IMG/VR virus record: IMGVR_UViG_3300020473_001965
Span: 62,001 to 126,000 of that record
DNA from: a virus
DNA length: 64,000 bases
Strand: one strand, 5' to 3'
Every line of letters begins with the position of its first letter. The first letter of the stretch is position 1. Made by a program: the position numbers and the translations under genes. Below are positions 8,176 to 16,770 of the stretch, piece by piece. Under the pieces are notes generated by a model. The model worked only from the letters and a program-made list of their open reading frames with translations, did no database searches and had not been told where the DNA came from.

Positions 8176-8976
8176 CTATCGCAAATTTTCAAATGTTTGA
8201 GTAAATTTTTTCCAAGTCTTTTCTTTTAGGATAGAGTTAAACTCCATCGCCTTGAAGGCTTCTTGGATTGTGCCTTCATGTAGTCTTCCTTCAGAGATCA
8301 GATGATCACAAGGTCTGAAGTTTTCGATACCTTCGAATCTGATCAGCAGCTTGTTCCGTTCAAAGATCTCTTTCTTTTCACCGTCAGACAGAAAGGTATT
8401 CATCAAGGCTCTGTCACGAACAAGCTTTTCTGCTGTCTTAGCACCTACTCCCTTGATACCAGGGATGTTGTCTGTCTTATCGCCGCAAAGTGCCTTCCAG
8501 TCTAAGTAGTTGTAATCAGGTTTTTCAATATAAGTCTTCTTGATCGGGTGATAAATCTTTACAGCTGGATTGGTATCAAGGAGTTGAATAAAATCTGAGT
8601 CGCCTGAGATCACTACACATTCGTCGCCCATGCTATCATGGTACTGCGCTAAGTTCCCAATCAAGTCATCGCATTCCAGGTCATCATGTTGAACTACCCA
8701 AAAAGGAAAAGACGACTTTATCAAATTGATAATCGTTTTCTTTTGTCTGTGGAAACTGTCACCAGGAGAAACTCTGTCGCCCTTGTAGTCAGGAAGCGCA
8801 GCGATTCGATGTTTGGGCATGCCCTCAAGGACGAAATAAGCACGATCAGGATTGTGCATTTCTACCAATGGTCTCAAACCTCTGAAGAAATTGTAAACAA
8901 TAGCGTTGTCACCTCTTGTGAATCCGCTTCTTGCACGATGTATTAGATTGTAGGCATCAAATAGCGCAACCTTCAT
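8176..8976 (-). CDS. 5'-3' exonuclease / FEN-family nuclease
   Basis: A 266-residue protein matching the 5'-3' exonuclease domain of DNA polymerase I and phage RNase H/FEN nucleases. Visible metal-binding motifs are LFDAYNLIHRA near the N-terminus, LECDDLIGNLA, VISGDSDFIQLL and GDKTDNIPGIKGVGAKTAEKL, the last being the helix-3-turn-helix that grips the DNA backbone. It would remove RNA primers and flaps during phage replication. It lies directly after a GDLV gene in the same direction. Confidence 0.95.
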   Translation of the reverse strand: MKVALFDAYNLIHRARSGFTRGDNAIVYNFFRGLRPLVEMHNPDRAYFVLEGMPKHRIAALPDYKGDRVSPGDSFHRQKKTIINLIKSSFPFWVVQHDDLECDDLIGNLAQYHDSMGDECVVISGDSDFIQLLDTNPAVKIYHPIKKTYIEKPDYNYLDWKALCGDKTDNIPGIKGVGAKTAEKLVRDRALMNTFLSDGEKKEIFERNKLLIRFEGIENFRPCDHLISEGRLHEGTIQEAFKAMEFNSILKEKTWKKFTQTFENLR

Positions 8977-9195
8977 TTAACTCTCCTTACTTTTTAATTC
9001 TACCACAACTTGGCTGGCGTTACATAAAATTTCAATATCATCACACCAGGTATTTGATATCACACCATTCGACCATAGAATTGAAACTGATGGTGGTATT
9101 TCTACATCTCGCCTTACTTCTAGTACTATGCCCGTTCCGTCTTCAACACCACAGAAAGTGTCATAAACTAAAACTCCCGGTTCTATTTTATTCAT
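8977..9195 (-). CDS. Small SH3/KOW-like 'GDLV' family protein
   Basis: A 72-residue family member with PGVLVYDTF in place of GDLV, then GTGIVLEV and VSILWSNGVISNTW. The ATG overlaps the stop of the TilS gene (ATGA) and the exonuclease gene follows with no gap, so it sits between two nucleic-acid enzymes. Function unknown. Confidence 0.8.
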   Translation of the reverse strand: MNKIEPGVLVYDTFCGVEDGTGIVLEVRRDVEIPPSVSILWSNGVISNTWCDDIEILCNASQVVVELKSKES

Positions 9196-9791
9196 TGTAG
9201 TGCCAAAATCTTCTTCTTAATAGTCTTCTTAATCCCAGGATTAATTTGCTCCACGTGAGGCATCATAACATGACGAATATAGTTTCGACGATATCTCGTA
9301 TCCACGTTGGTTACATCTTCTACAAATGGGACGCCCTTCCTCGTGCACCACTTGATCAAGTCATCCTTATCTGTAGAAAGAAAAGGCCTGATGTACTGAT
9401 CACGCTTGTGTGGTATTAAGAACGGATTGCCATTGAGGCTTGTAAAGATCCAGTTCTCCACTACATCGCCCAGATGGTGTGCGGTGATGATTGGTAGGTT
9501 AGTTGTGGTTTCAAACCAATCATATCTTTTTTTTCTCCACCAGGCTTCAGATGAAACACCTTCGGGCATCAGGTCTGTATTCCACCCAAACTTGCTCTGA
9601 AGGTTATGCTTGTCTGCGTATTCTTTTACTAGCTGTGTTGCTTTGTCTGCGTGCGCACCGGTGCCATGATTAAAATGCAAAACAGTTACTTCTCGTGTTC
9701 TACGAAGAAAGTCAAGAACTGCCATCGAATCGACGCCGCCGCTAACAGCGATCGATACTTTTTGTGGAACAGCGCCTAAAATTCGAATCAT
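9192..9791 (-). CDS. tilS: TilS-like tRNA(Ile)-lysidine synthetase core
   Basis: A 199-residue N-type ATP-pyrophosphatase. It has VSIAVSGGVDSMAVLDFL (PP-loop), VLHFNHGTGAHAD, ITAHHLGDVVENW and VEDVTNVDTRYRRNYIRHVM, all TilS landmarks. The C-terminal tRNA-binding domains of full-length bacterial TilS are absent, which is usual for short or phage forms. TilS attaches lysine to C34 of tRNA-Ile(CAU) so that it reads AUA. No such tRNA is in the window. Start at ATG 9791, seven bases after GGAG. Confidence 0.88.
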   Translation of the reverse strand: MIRILGAVPQKVSIAVSGGVDSMAVLDFLRRTREVTVLHFNHGTGAHADKATQLVKEYADKHNLQSKFGWNTDLMPEGVSSEAWWRKKRYDWFETTTNLPIITAHHLGDVVENWIFTSLNGNPFLIPHKRDQYIRPFLSTDKDDLIKWCTRKGVPFVEDVTNVDTRYRRNYIRHVMMPHVEQINPGIKKTIKKKILALQ

Positions 9792-9845
9792 CACTTATCT
9801 CCTAGTTTATATTCTAACACACTATGCAGTGTTTTACACTAGAAG

Positions 9846-9956
9846 TTAGTCTGGGTGCACAGGGTTATAGTAGCCGCCGCGGCGCCTACGAGCCATCTGC
9901 TCATATGACAGTATCGTTATTGCGATAATAGAAACACCGAAAGCTAACAAGTCCAT
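9846..9956 (-). CDS. Tiny membrane protein, 36 residues
   Basis: A short frame encodes LLAFGVSIIAITILSYEQMA followed by ARRRRGGYYNPVHPD: one membrane segment with a strongly basic exit. No clear ribosome site is present, so confidence is limited. The rest of this 235-base gap between TilS and the next gene holds an AT-rich stretch but nothing else I can support. Confidence 0.4.
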   Translation of the reverse strand: MDLLAFGVSIIAITILSYEQMARRRRGGYYNPVHPD

Positions 9957-10029
9957 GGCATTTTTTTTAATCTTTCGCTTACACATTATATTATTTTATA
10001 CTGCGTAGATTGATAGTGTATAAATCTCA

Positions 10030-10245
10030 CTAGACTGAAGAGATCACATGAATCTGTGACGCTTCGTCATCCAATTGAAGTGTGCAGAAAACGTCATCTG
10101 TAGAGAGTACTGTGACTTTATCACTGTCTATGTCAAGAACTATCCCTTGCTTTGGTTGAACATTCATCTCAATCATGACGCGTTCTTTGAGCGGGTTGTA
10201 CACAGTGTAGCTTCCTGAAAACACTACTAGATCTCCCTTGTTCAC
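10030..10245 (-). CDS. Small SH3/KOW-like 'GDLV' protein
   Basis: A 71-residue member: NKGDLVVFSGS, QGIVLDIDSDKVTVL, then CTLQL. Its ATG overlaps the stop of the paralogue upstream (ATGA), so two diverged family members are coupled in tandem. Function unknown. Confidence 0.8.
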   Translation of the reverse strand: MNKGDLVVFSGSYTVYNPLKERVMIEMNVQPKQGIVLDIDSDKVTVLSTDDVFCTLQLDDEASQIHVISSV

Positions 10246-10424
10246 TGGTACACCTCAAACTTGTGCCGGTCAGCACTGTCAAAGATTACTTCTCTCACAC
10301 CATTGATATCTCTTTGAGCGCTCACTCTAAACTGGAACCCTTCATCGACAAAACAATAGACTAGCTCACCCAATTCAAACGTGTTTGTTTTAGCTATTAC
10401 CCTAAGAACTTTTCCAGCATACAT
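10242..10424 (-). CDS. Small SH3-like protein, diverged GDLV relative
   Basis: A 60-residue beta-rich protein (GKVLRVIAKTNTFELGELVY, then FQFRVSAQRD). It keeps a GELV strand but has lost much of the family pattern, so membership is uncertain. It is the first gene after the hairpin at 10441 and overlaps the next GDLV gene. Confidence 0.7.
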   Translation of the reverse strand: MYAGKVLRVIAKTNTFELGELVYCFVDEGFQFRVSAQRDINGVREVIFDSADRHKFEVYQ

Positions 10425-10440
10425 CTTCCACCACTATTAA

Positions 10441-10466
10441 TGTGACGGGCCCGAAGGCCCGTCACA
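10441..10466 (-). terminator. Rho-independent-type hairpin with UUCG loop
   Basis: A perfect 11-bp stem (TGTGACGGGCC / GGCCCGTCACA) around four bases; on the minus strand the loop reads TTCG, the very stable tetraloop common in T4-type terminators. It lies just after the Hsp20 stop and before the next gene, though only a weak T-run follows. It probably ends or attenuates the Hsp20 transcript. Confidence 0.75.
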
Positions 10467-10473
10467 AATAACT

Positions 10474-10956
10474 CTAAGCAATCTCAATTTTTCTTGTTTT
10501 CGGTTCCGAGTTGTCAGGTACTACCTTTGGAATCTCCAAGGATAGAATACCGCTTTCAAATCCTGCGGAAATCTTCTTACTATCTAGATTGTCGTTTAGA
10601 GTAAAACTACGTCTAAATGAAGACCTCTTGATCTCTCTCTTTACATATTGAGAATCTGTGACACCTTCATTCTGATTGCTTGTTCCTACAATTGACAACA
10701 CCCCGTCTGTTACTTCAACGTTAATATCTTCTTTAGATAGGCCTGGAATTGCAGCTTCAATTAAAATATGGTCTTCGTGATTTATCACATTTACTTTAGG
10801 GTAGCTCCCCTTGGAAAAGAACTCATCCCCAAACTCCCGATGAAATGCCGGGAACATGTCTGTTAACATATCGTCAAATAGACGATCAAATGGAGTTAAA
10901 AACTCCCTCTTGGTCAGAGAACGTGGATTAACACGTCTACGAATAATTGCACTCAT
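10474..10956 (-). CDS. Small heat-shock protein, Hsp20/alpha-crystallin family
   Basis: A 160-residue ATP-independent holdase chaperone. The alpha-crystallin domain spans roughly residues 45-145, with YPKVNVINHEDHILIEAAIP, LSKEDINVEVTDGVLSIVG and the closing GILSLEIPKV that corresponds to the consensus G-x-L-x-(I/L/V)-x-(I/L/V)-P. The N-terminus (FDRLFDDMLTDMFP) is the usual oligomerisation arm. AGGAG precedes the ATG. With the GroEL and FKBP genes it makes a phage-encoded folding set. Confidence 0.95.
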   Translation of the reverse strand: MSAIIRRRVNPRSLTKREFLTPFDRLFDDMLTDMFPAFHREFGDEFFSKGSYPKVNVINHEDHILIEAAIPGLSKEDINVEVTDGVLSIVGTSNQNEGVTDSQYVKREIKRSSFRRSFTLNDNLDSKKISAGFESGILSLEIPKVVPDNSEPKTRKIEIA

Positions 10957-11071
10957 GATTTATCTCCTATGTTTATGCTTACCTGAAATCAGTGTAAGTG
11001 CCGGTTGTTCACTAGTGATCCAACCGTAATATTAATATAAACACAGGAGTAGGGTTGTACACCCCCTTAAT

Positions 11072-11695
11072 TTAACTTTTTTGATATGGTGCGTTCAATA
11101 AGCTGTCTACAACATCCTGAAGGTGTACTTTGATCGCATCGTAAACAAGTGAGCGTGCTTCATCATGAAAGCTTGCCTCACCAGGCCCGCCTAAATCTTC
11201 AGCTGCAACCTGAAGGACCGGTATCATCGCATCGCGAAGTGCTGCCTTATTCTCTTCACCAAACAGCGGGGCAATTGCATCAGAGAGTGCTTGAGTGTGC
11301 TGCGCTCGCAAGACGCTGAGACCTCCTTCGGGCACAGCCATGTGGCTTATCTCTTCCTTAATAATCTGTCTAAGCTGTCGTCTTGTAATTTTGATTGTTG
11401 ACTCTGTGTATCTTTCAATCCTTTTTCCTGACGGTATGGACTCTGGTTCCATATCAGCCAGCGAGTCTAAACTATAAGGAATGTTTGCTCTGCTTCCTGG
11501 ACCTCCGGTAATCATGTCTAATATGTCGTCAAGCTCATCTTGATTATAGGCAATTTCAGATTGAGCCCTACCGTTTAAATCATATCCCACCACAATGGGA
11601 AATTCAGCATCAGCAATGTTCTTCCCAAGATTATGCCTTGGATGTGCCATTTCTTCTTCAATAATCTTTCTAAGCCGGGATTTTGTAATTTTCAT
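11072..11695 (-). CDS. Leader-family protein with two leader copies
   Basis: A 207-residue protein with two copies of the leader: MKITKSRLRKIIEEEM at the start and IKITRRQLRQIIKEEI near residue 100. The second copy begins with Ile (ATC) where others have Met, as if a former start codon decayed after gene fusion. No other domain is recognised; the C-terminal part is helical. I infer a head-packaged or scaffold-associated protein. It is the last gene of the array that begins near 18982. Confidence 0.8.
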   Translation of the reverse strand: MKITKSRLRKIIEEEMAHPRHNLGKNIADAEFPIVVGYDLNGRAQSEIAYNQDELDDILDMITGGPGSRANIPYSLDSLADMEPESIPSGKRIERYTESTIKITRRQLRQIIKEEISHMAVPEGGLSVLRAQHTQALSDAIAPLFGEENKAALRDAMIPVLQVAAEDLGGPGEASFHDEARSLVYDAIKVHLQDVVDSLLNAPYQKS

Positions 11696-11839
11696 TTTAT
11701 TTTCTCGCGGTGGTCTTTACTCATATCTAAAATCTCATGAATCATTATCGATCGTTTAATCATTGTCTCTAAAATTATTTGAACAACCCTTACTTTCAGC
11801 ATCTTCTGCATAGAAATATATATTACCGAGCCCTGAATT

Positions 11840-12550
11840 ATGCAGCACATCAAAGACCTTAATGTAGAAAGAATAAGAGTTATTACAGTTGCGAAGGTCG
11901 CTAGTTCCGCATTCTCTCACTCTCTCAGTGACAAATATAAGACTAGTCATGGACACTCACTAGCGCTTCTTAAAAAGTGTCTAGAAGAAGAAGAAAACAC
12001 TCTTGTCATCTCAGGCATTAGAAATCCTCTTGCGAGAAATCTATCATACTTTTTCCAAACGTATTCAGACGTCGGGCGCAATGATGTAAAATGCAAGTCA
12101 AATAAATACAAGGGTGAAAAGTGCTATGTTATGGAAAAAGATAAAATATTAAGTTTAAGCACAGAAGAGGTCGTCCAAAAATTCTTTGATCAAAAATGGC
12201 ACAACACTTTTAATGATTGGTTTGAAGAGTTTTTTGAAATCACAGATATCGATGTAGTCTCATTTGATAAAGAATCTGGGTATCAGCTCTACTCACTAGA
12301 CAATAACAACTGGATTCTATTCTATACTTTTGAAATGTTTTCAAAGAACAAGTCAAAATTTGAGAGATTCTTTGATATTAAAAGACTCGCGCACACAAAC
12401 AATGCAGACAAGAGAATTTATGGCGAAGTATATAGAAGCGTAAAAGCATCAATTAAATTCCCTAAGTCATACAAACAAAAGTTACTCAACACAGAAATTA
12501 TCAATCGATTCTACAGTAAAAGTGATATTCAGAAGTTCTGGGCCATGTGA
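11840..12550 (+). CDS. Sulfotransferase-like protein
   Basis: A 236-residue plus-strand protein. RVITVAKVASSAFSHSL fits the PAPS 5'-phosphosulfate loop of sulfotransferases, and LVISGIRNPLARNLSYFFQT fits the 3'-phosphate motif (R-x-P-x-x-R-x-x-S). The later part (WHNTFNDWFEEFFEI) is like capsular-polysaccharide-type sulfotransferases. It may sulfate a surface glycan, but the acceptor is unknown. An in-frame stop six bases upstream limits the start to this ATG or later, and no ribosome site is obvious. It is AT-rich and inverted relative to its neighbours, like an inserted moron. Confidence 0.75.
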   Translation: MQHIKDLNVERIRVITVAKVASSAFSHSLSDKYKTSHGHSLALLKKCLEEEENTLVISGIRNPLARNLSYFFQTYSDVGRNDVKCKSNKYKGEKCYVMEKDKILSLSTEEVVQKFFDQKWHNTFNDWFEEFFEITDIDVVSFDKESGYQLYSLDNNNWILFYTFEMFSKNKSKFERFFDIKRLAHTNNADKRIYGEVYRSVKASIKFPKSYKQKLLNTEIINRFYSKSDIQKFWAM

Positions 12551-12753
12551 TGAAATTTAAAATTTCTGATCACGCTCTAGCAGTTCCTGACATGCAAGTA
12601 GGTGATCTTGTCAAGATAGGTCGCATCGGCAAAGAATACGGCTTGATCCTCAGCATTCATGACTCGAAAAGCATTATTCAAGTATACTGGCCAGAAAGCA
12701 ATGAAATAGGCTGGGAGAAATGCGTTAGAATGATTGTTGTATCTAGAGCCTAA
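12550..12753 (+). CDS. Small SH3/KOW-like 'GDLV' protein (plus strand)
   Basis: A 67-residue member with QVGDLVKIGRIGKEYGLILS and IIQVYWPESNEIGWEK. Its ATG overlaps the sulfotransferase stop (TGATG), so the pair is translationally coupled and has moved together to the plus strand. A small AGCCT/AGGCT hairpin spans its stop and that of the convergent gene. Function unknown. Confidence 0.8.
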   Translation: MKFKISDHALAVPDMQVGDLVKIGRIGKEYGLILSIHDSKSIIQVYWPESNEIGWEKCVRMIVVSRA

Positions 12754-14744
12754 ACAGGCTTAAGATCAGCCAGTTCTTTGATTGCTTCAAGAATCACATC
12801 TCGAACGAGGCCTTTTCTCATAACACCCTCGACTTGTGTCTCGCCAGAGGCTTCTACAGCCGTTGACTGCAATTCTTTTACAGCAGATTTCAGGTCTTTT
12901 ATTCTATCATTTATCTGGTCTATCTTGTCTGGGTCTTCTTCTGCATCGATTTGACTGAGCAGGTCTTGTATCTCTTTGTTTGCTGATGCTACATTGTCTG
13001 TTACTACAGCTTCAATGTCCACGGGTGTTTCGTTGATTACATTTGTTAGCAAAGCTGCGAGATCGCTCTTTCTTATCTTAATGTTTTCTCTTACGTCGTT
13101 TGCGACAGGACGACCAAGACTCGGAGAATAAGCACTCAAGGCGTAATCAGAAGCAGTCACTCCTGCGCGCCAGGCATCCCATGGGCCACCGTAATCATCA
13201 CTTGACATGTCAGCAGGCATCTTATCAACAACTTCATAATTCAAAGCTTTTGCAAGGTCCCTACTCCACTGTCCGAACCCAGAGGCTTCAATGTCTGCCA
13301 TTTGGGCGTCAACGTCGTAAGAGCCTTCTTTTAGGTTTTTTGTAAGTTCGGCGACACGTGTCTTTACCGCTGAAAGAAAACCTGACGACGAGCCACCTAT
13401 TTCATCGCTGGGAATCGGTGTTAAGCCAGAGCCTATGTCAGGCCCCCACATTTCGCCAGAAACCCAAGGACTGCCCGTCCACTTAAACTGATACGGCTTC
13501 GACGCTCCTGGGAGCGTTACTATGAACCCGATGTATTTGCCTTCTTCGTACGGGTTGTAAGAAGTCATCTTTCTTTTGTAGCCGCTCTGAGTCACCTTTA
13601 TTCCTGAAAGTGCTTCTCGCACTTCAGTCACCTGATCGTCTGTTACGGACATTAAGCTTGCAGCCGGACCTGACCATTCGAGGCCTCGACCAGAAATACC
13701 CCAACCCTTAGATTGCCAACCGCCCTGGTTGAGAATTTCTTTGGCTTCTCGGGGTGCTGAAGCTCTACTCTGCCTTGCGATGGTTTTGGCGCCATGATAT
13801 CTTTGTGCTCTTCGTCTGTCTGGGTGTAGATTGTCATCCCAGTCTCCTGACATCGCTTCACGAATCATCTGGAGCAATTCACCCTTAGAGACAGTCCGGA
13901 CTGCACCTTCTGTTGTTTTGCTCTTAGATTGAAATGGTCCGCGGAGATCTGTATTAATATCGCGCCATAGATCAACATCATCGTCAAGCCCCTCCCGATG
14001 GCGGACATACCACTCGGAGTCGGGATCTGAATACGGCTCTAACTCTTCAGGTGTAGATCTTCGCCACTTCGGATTGTCTGCAAGCCACATGACAAAGTCG
14101 GCTTCAAAAACATCTTCACCATAGATTTCTCCAGTAAGCGAATCCACGATATCTCTCATCCCATGTTTTTGAGACAAGCGTTCTGCAGACGCTTCTAGGT
14201 CTGTAACTTTCTGGGTCCATGACTCGTAAACACGCTTTACTTGATCGTCATATCCCCAAACAAGCCTGTTATATTCTGGCCCTCGGGTGAGAATCTTTCC
14301 TTCAAACCCGGGTCGTCCATTCTTAATATCGTCTTCTTTAAATTCAACTTCTACGCGGTGGCGTGTGCCGGAGTTGTCGACAAAGAGGATTTCGTCGCCC
14401 ACTTTATAGCTTACGTCTTGGTGCCCGTATCTGGTGAGCGCGCTCTCTCTGATGTGATTCTGTTGCGCCTGCCTTATAAGATTGCCTGCCAGGCCTTGTG
14501 CAAATTCGTGGGCTGACGCGAGCGGCTTAGCGTGGTAGTGTGGTGCGCCGTAGCCGCTGCTTTTATTGTCCGCTACGATCGCTGATGCATCTTCTTTTGT
14601 GTAAAGCCCTGCTACTCCGCTAGGGGTGCTAGGGTCAGGGTCTCCAAAGACAGGGCTACCGTCATTTCTAGAATCTCGCATGCGAGGCCACAGACTCTGC
14701 TGGCCTCGTCCAAAGTTTGCAATAACTACATAAAGGTCGTCCAT
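12750..14744 (-). CDS. Large multi-leader virion-type protein
   Basis: A 664-residue protein in the leader array. It lacks a leader at residue 1 but has leader-like stretches inside: VSKGELLQMIREAMSG near 285, IKIRKSDLAALLTNVINE near 553 and MRKGLVRDVILEAIKEL near 641. The N-terminal ~100 residues (DDLYVVIANFGRGQQSLW...) look like a separate globular domain, and one beta segment (KVGDEILFVD) resembles the GDLV fold. This suggests a polyprotein of packaged domains cut at INE-type sites. No enzyme motif recognised. Confidence 0.8.
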   Translation of the reverse strand: MDDLYVVIANFGRGQQSLWPRMRDSRNDGSPVFGDPDPSTPSGVAGLYTKEDASAIVADNKSSGYGAPHYHAKPLASAHEFAQGLAGNLIRQAQQNHIRESALTRYGHQDVSYKVGDEILFVDNSGTRHRVEVEFKEDDIKNGRPGFEGKILTRGPEYNRLVWGYDDQVKRVYESWTQKVTDLEASAERLSQKHGMRDIVDSLTGEIYGEDVFEADFVMWLADNPKWRRSTPEELEPYSDPDSEWYVRHREGLDDDVDLWRDINTDLRGPFQSKSKTTEGAVRTVSKGELLQMIREAMSGDWDDNLHPDRRRAQRYHGAKTIARQSRASAPREAKEILNQGGWQSKGWGISGRGLEWSGPAASLMSVTDDQVTEVREALSGIKVTQSGYKRKMTSYNPYEEGKYIGFIVTLPGASKPYQFKWTGSPWVSGEMWGPDIGSGLTPIPSDEIGGSSSGFLSAVKTRVAELTKNLKEGSYDVDAQMADIEASGFGQWSRDLAKALNYEVVDKMPADMSSDDYGGPWDAWRAGVTASDYALSAYSPSLGRPVANDVRENIKIRKSDLAALLTNVINETPVDIEAVVTDNVASANKEIQDLLSQIDAEEDPDKIDQINDRIKDLKSAVKELQSTAVEASGETQVEGVMRKGLVRDVILEAIKELADLKPV

Positions 14745-14754
14745 GTCTTACTCC

Positions 14755-15540
14755 CTAATTTGAAAATGGTACGTAGAGGTTTGTGTTTAACTTGTAGCCT
14801 CCGGCTTCCACATCTGCTTTAGCTTCTGCGTACGAAACAGATCGTGTAGCATCTTCAGCACCTCCAGCGCTTTCTGGAATGTAGACGGCTGCGTGTCGAG
14901 CGCCGCTCTTTGGAATGACAATTATTACACCGTTATTTTGATTGTATTGCATGGGCCCGATGTTTCCGTCACGTTCCTGCTTAAGCAGCCACTCAAGATC
15001 GCTCTCTCTTCCCGGAATTGGTATACCAGAAACTGTTACAAATCCGCGCGGGATTCGAAACTCATTGAGAAGTTGAATCTCTTCTTTAATAATCTGTTGT
15101 AGTTTTGCTTTGGTTATCTTCATGGTGTTCTCCATTGGACCGGCAGGAGGTGCTGCAGTTGGTGGAACTTGAATCGTTGCGCCGCTCATGTCAGAATGAG
15201 CTGTTTGGAAGCTTACGAACTGCGGGTGCTGCTTAAACATTCCCTTGATCACGTCCTTGATCAGCTGGCCCTGTTGCATCATCTCATCTTGAGTGTATCC
15301 CAGGCTTGATAACCACTCTAACAATTGAGGCTCACTTCTGCTTTTCTTCATAGCATTAAAGACAATGTAAAGCCCCATGTCGACTTGGCTTGACCATTCA
15401 AGCTCTGCAGCCCCGTATCGAGGTGCTGATTTTCCAGGTACCGGTGATAGTTCGTTGTGTATTTGATGAACCCGTTCAGATAGCACGCGGCTCAACTCTT
15501 CTTTAATAATCTGTCTTAATTTGTTTTTTGTGATTTTCAT
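14755..15540 (-). CDS. Leader-family protein with two leader-domain units
   Basis: The start is ATG 15540 (MKITKNKLRQIIKEEL), with AAGGA upstream; the longer frame runs through the neighbouring gene. The first leader ends in SRVLSE; the second unit, beginning MKITKAKLQQIIKEEI and ending in LLNE, starts at about residue 140. The second Met still has a GGAG at good spacing, so independent internal initiation or a past gene fusion is likely. The second unit carries a small beta domain (RGFVTVSGIP). No enzymatic motif seen. Confidence 0.82.
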   Translation of the reverse strand: MKITKNKLRQIIKEELSRVLSERVHQIHNELSPVPGKSAPRYGAAELEWSSQVDMGLYIVFNAMKKSRSEPQLLEWLSSLGYTQDEMMQQGQLIKDVIKGMFKQHPQFVSFQTAHSDMSGATIQVPPTAAPPAGPMENTMKITKAKLQQIIKEEIQLLNEFRIPRGFVTVSGIPIPGRESDLEWLLKQERDGNIGPMQYNQNNGVIIVIPKSGARHAAVYIPESAGGAEDATRSVSYAEAKADVEAGGYKLNTNLYVPFSN

Positions 15541-15556
15541 TTTGCTTCCTTTGACC

Positions 15557-16627
15557 TTAATCATACATTGGGGGTGTGTGTCTGACTGGTGCCCGCTTCT
15601 TGCGTGGCTTGGCACCATAAGCATAAAGCACATCTTCAATTTGTTTTAGAGTAAATCCTGCACGTTGTGCTTGATCGGCTGTAATATTACCATAGTCGGT
15701 GCCGCCGTCCTTGTATTCAATATTAATGTTACTTGGCTCGCCACCCTTGCGACGGACCTGATACGTTATCTTCTTGATATCATCCTTAGCTATGTAATCC
15801 ATTGTCAGTGAATTGCCGATAACTTCTCTTTCTCCTGGGTTTGGGTCCGCTTGATGCGCTGCATCCATGTCGGCACCACGCTGGTTCATCCAGGCAGACT
15901 CAAGATCTCTCATGAACTTACGTACTTTGTCAAGATCCCAGTTATCTGGAACGACAGCATCTTGAGAAAAAGACCCGTCGTTCCGACCTACCTTGTTTAC
16001 CCATCCGTTCATTGCGTCAAGGTCTAAGTCAAGATTCTCGTAGTTAACCATTTCATCAGCAAGCGCACCTTGAATGTCATTCGTAAGTGCATAGTTTGCA
16101 ACCCTGTTCATGGTATCCAGATCTTCATAAGGGTTTACCATAATTGGAAGCATTTTGCGCTCGCTGAGTATGGCTTCGCGTATAATTCTTCTAAGCTGTG
16201 ACTTCTTGATTCTCATCTTTCCCTCTGTGGCTGGAGGTAAATCATAGTCTGGTAGACCATGATCACCTGATTCTTGCCACTCACCTTTTCCATTCCAAAA
16301 TCCTGATGGATCTGCATCGGCAGGTGGTGGTCGTTCATGCCAGCCTTCTTGTTTAATGAGTGCTAATAGTTCGCTGTCATGCATCCACTCAGTTTTAGCA
16401 CCAGGATTTGCTCCGAAAACAACAAGAACGTTTGCACCCGGAGGGACTGGATCACCAAGGTCTATTGCGGCACTCACTGTCTCAGGCGAAGCTATGTCAT
16501 TGATATATCGAACTTCTCCGTCACGCGTGAATGTAACATTCCGCCAAGCAAAATGATCTTCAACCCAAGTGGGCACAGATACCACCTCTTGAATTATTCG
16601 CCTGAGCTGTGACCTCTTGATTCTCAC
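15557..16627 (-). CDS. Leader-family protein with two leader-domain units, GTG start
   Basis: A 356-residue protein starting at GTG 16627 (reading RIKRSQLRRIIQEVV). After ~120 residues a second leader, MRIKKSQLRRIIREAILSE, begins with an ATG preceded by GAGG at normal spacing, so the second half can be made alone or is a fused gene. The second unit has a helical domain and ends in a basic tail (KPRKKRAPVRHTPP), a possible DNA-contact element. The GTG overlaps the stop of a 48-residue gene. Confidence 0.82.
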   Translation of the reverse strand: MRIKRSQLRRIIQEVVSVPTWVEDHFAWRNVTFTRDGEVRYINDIASPETVSAAIDLGDPVPPGANVLVVFGANPGAKTEWMHDSELLALIKQEGWHERPPPADADPSGFWNGKGEWQESGDHGLPDYDLPPATEGKMRIKKSQLRRIIREAILSERKMLPIMVNPYEDLDTMNRVANYALTNDIQGALADEMVNYENLDLDLDAMNGWVNKVGRNDGSFSQDAVVPDNWDLDKVRKFMRDLESAWMNQRGADMDAAHQADPNPGEREVIGNSLTMDYIAKDDIKKITYQVRRKGGEPSNINIEYKDGGTDYGNITADQAQRAGFTLKQIEDVLYAYGAKPRKKRAPVRHTPPMYD

Positions 16628-16770
16628 TGTGATAAACTCCCTATGAATCCCATTACCATTACTACAACAAATACTGTTAATGGTATCATTGCTGCTGCCA
16701 TCATACCTAAATCTTTTGGTGTGACTCCTCGATGATCCATCCAGTCTTTGAGTTTTTTTATTGGCTTCAT
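16624..16770 (-). CDS. Small membrane protein, 48 residues
   Basis: Reads MKPIKKLKDWMDHRG, then a hydrophobic segment rich in Met, Ala and Val (MMAAAMIPLTVFVVVMVMG) and a short tail. ATG 16770 overlaps the previous stop (ATGA) and its stop overlaps the next GTG, so it is embedded in the chain of coupled genes. No family recognised. Confidence 0.65.
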   Translation of the reverse strand: MKPIKKLKDWMDHRGVTPKDLGMMAAAMIPLTVFVVVMVMGFIGSLSQ

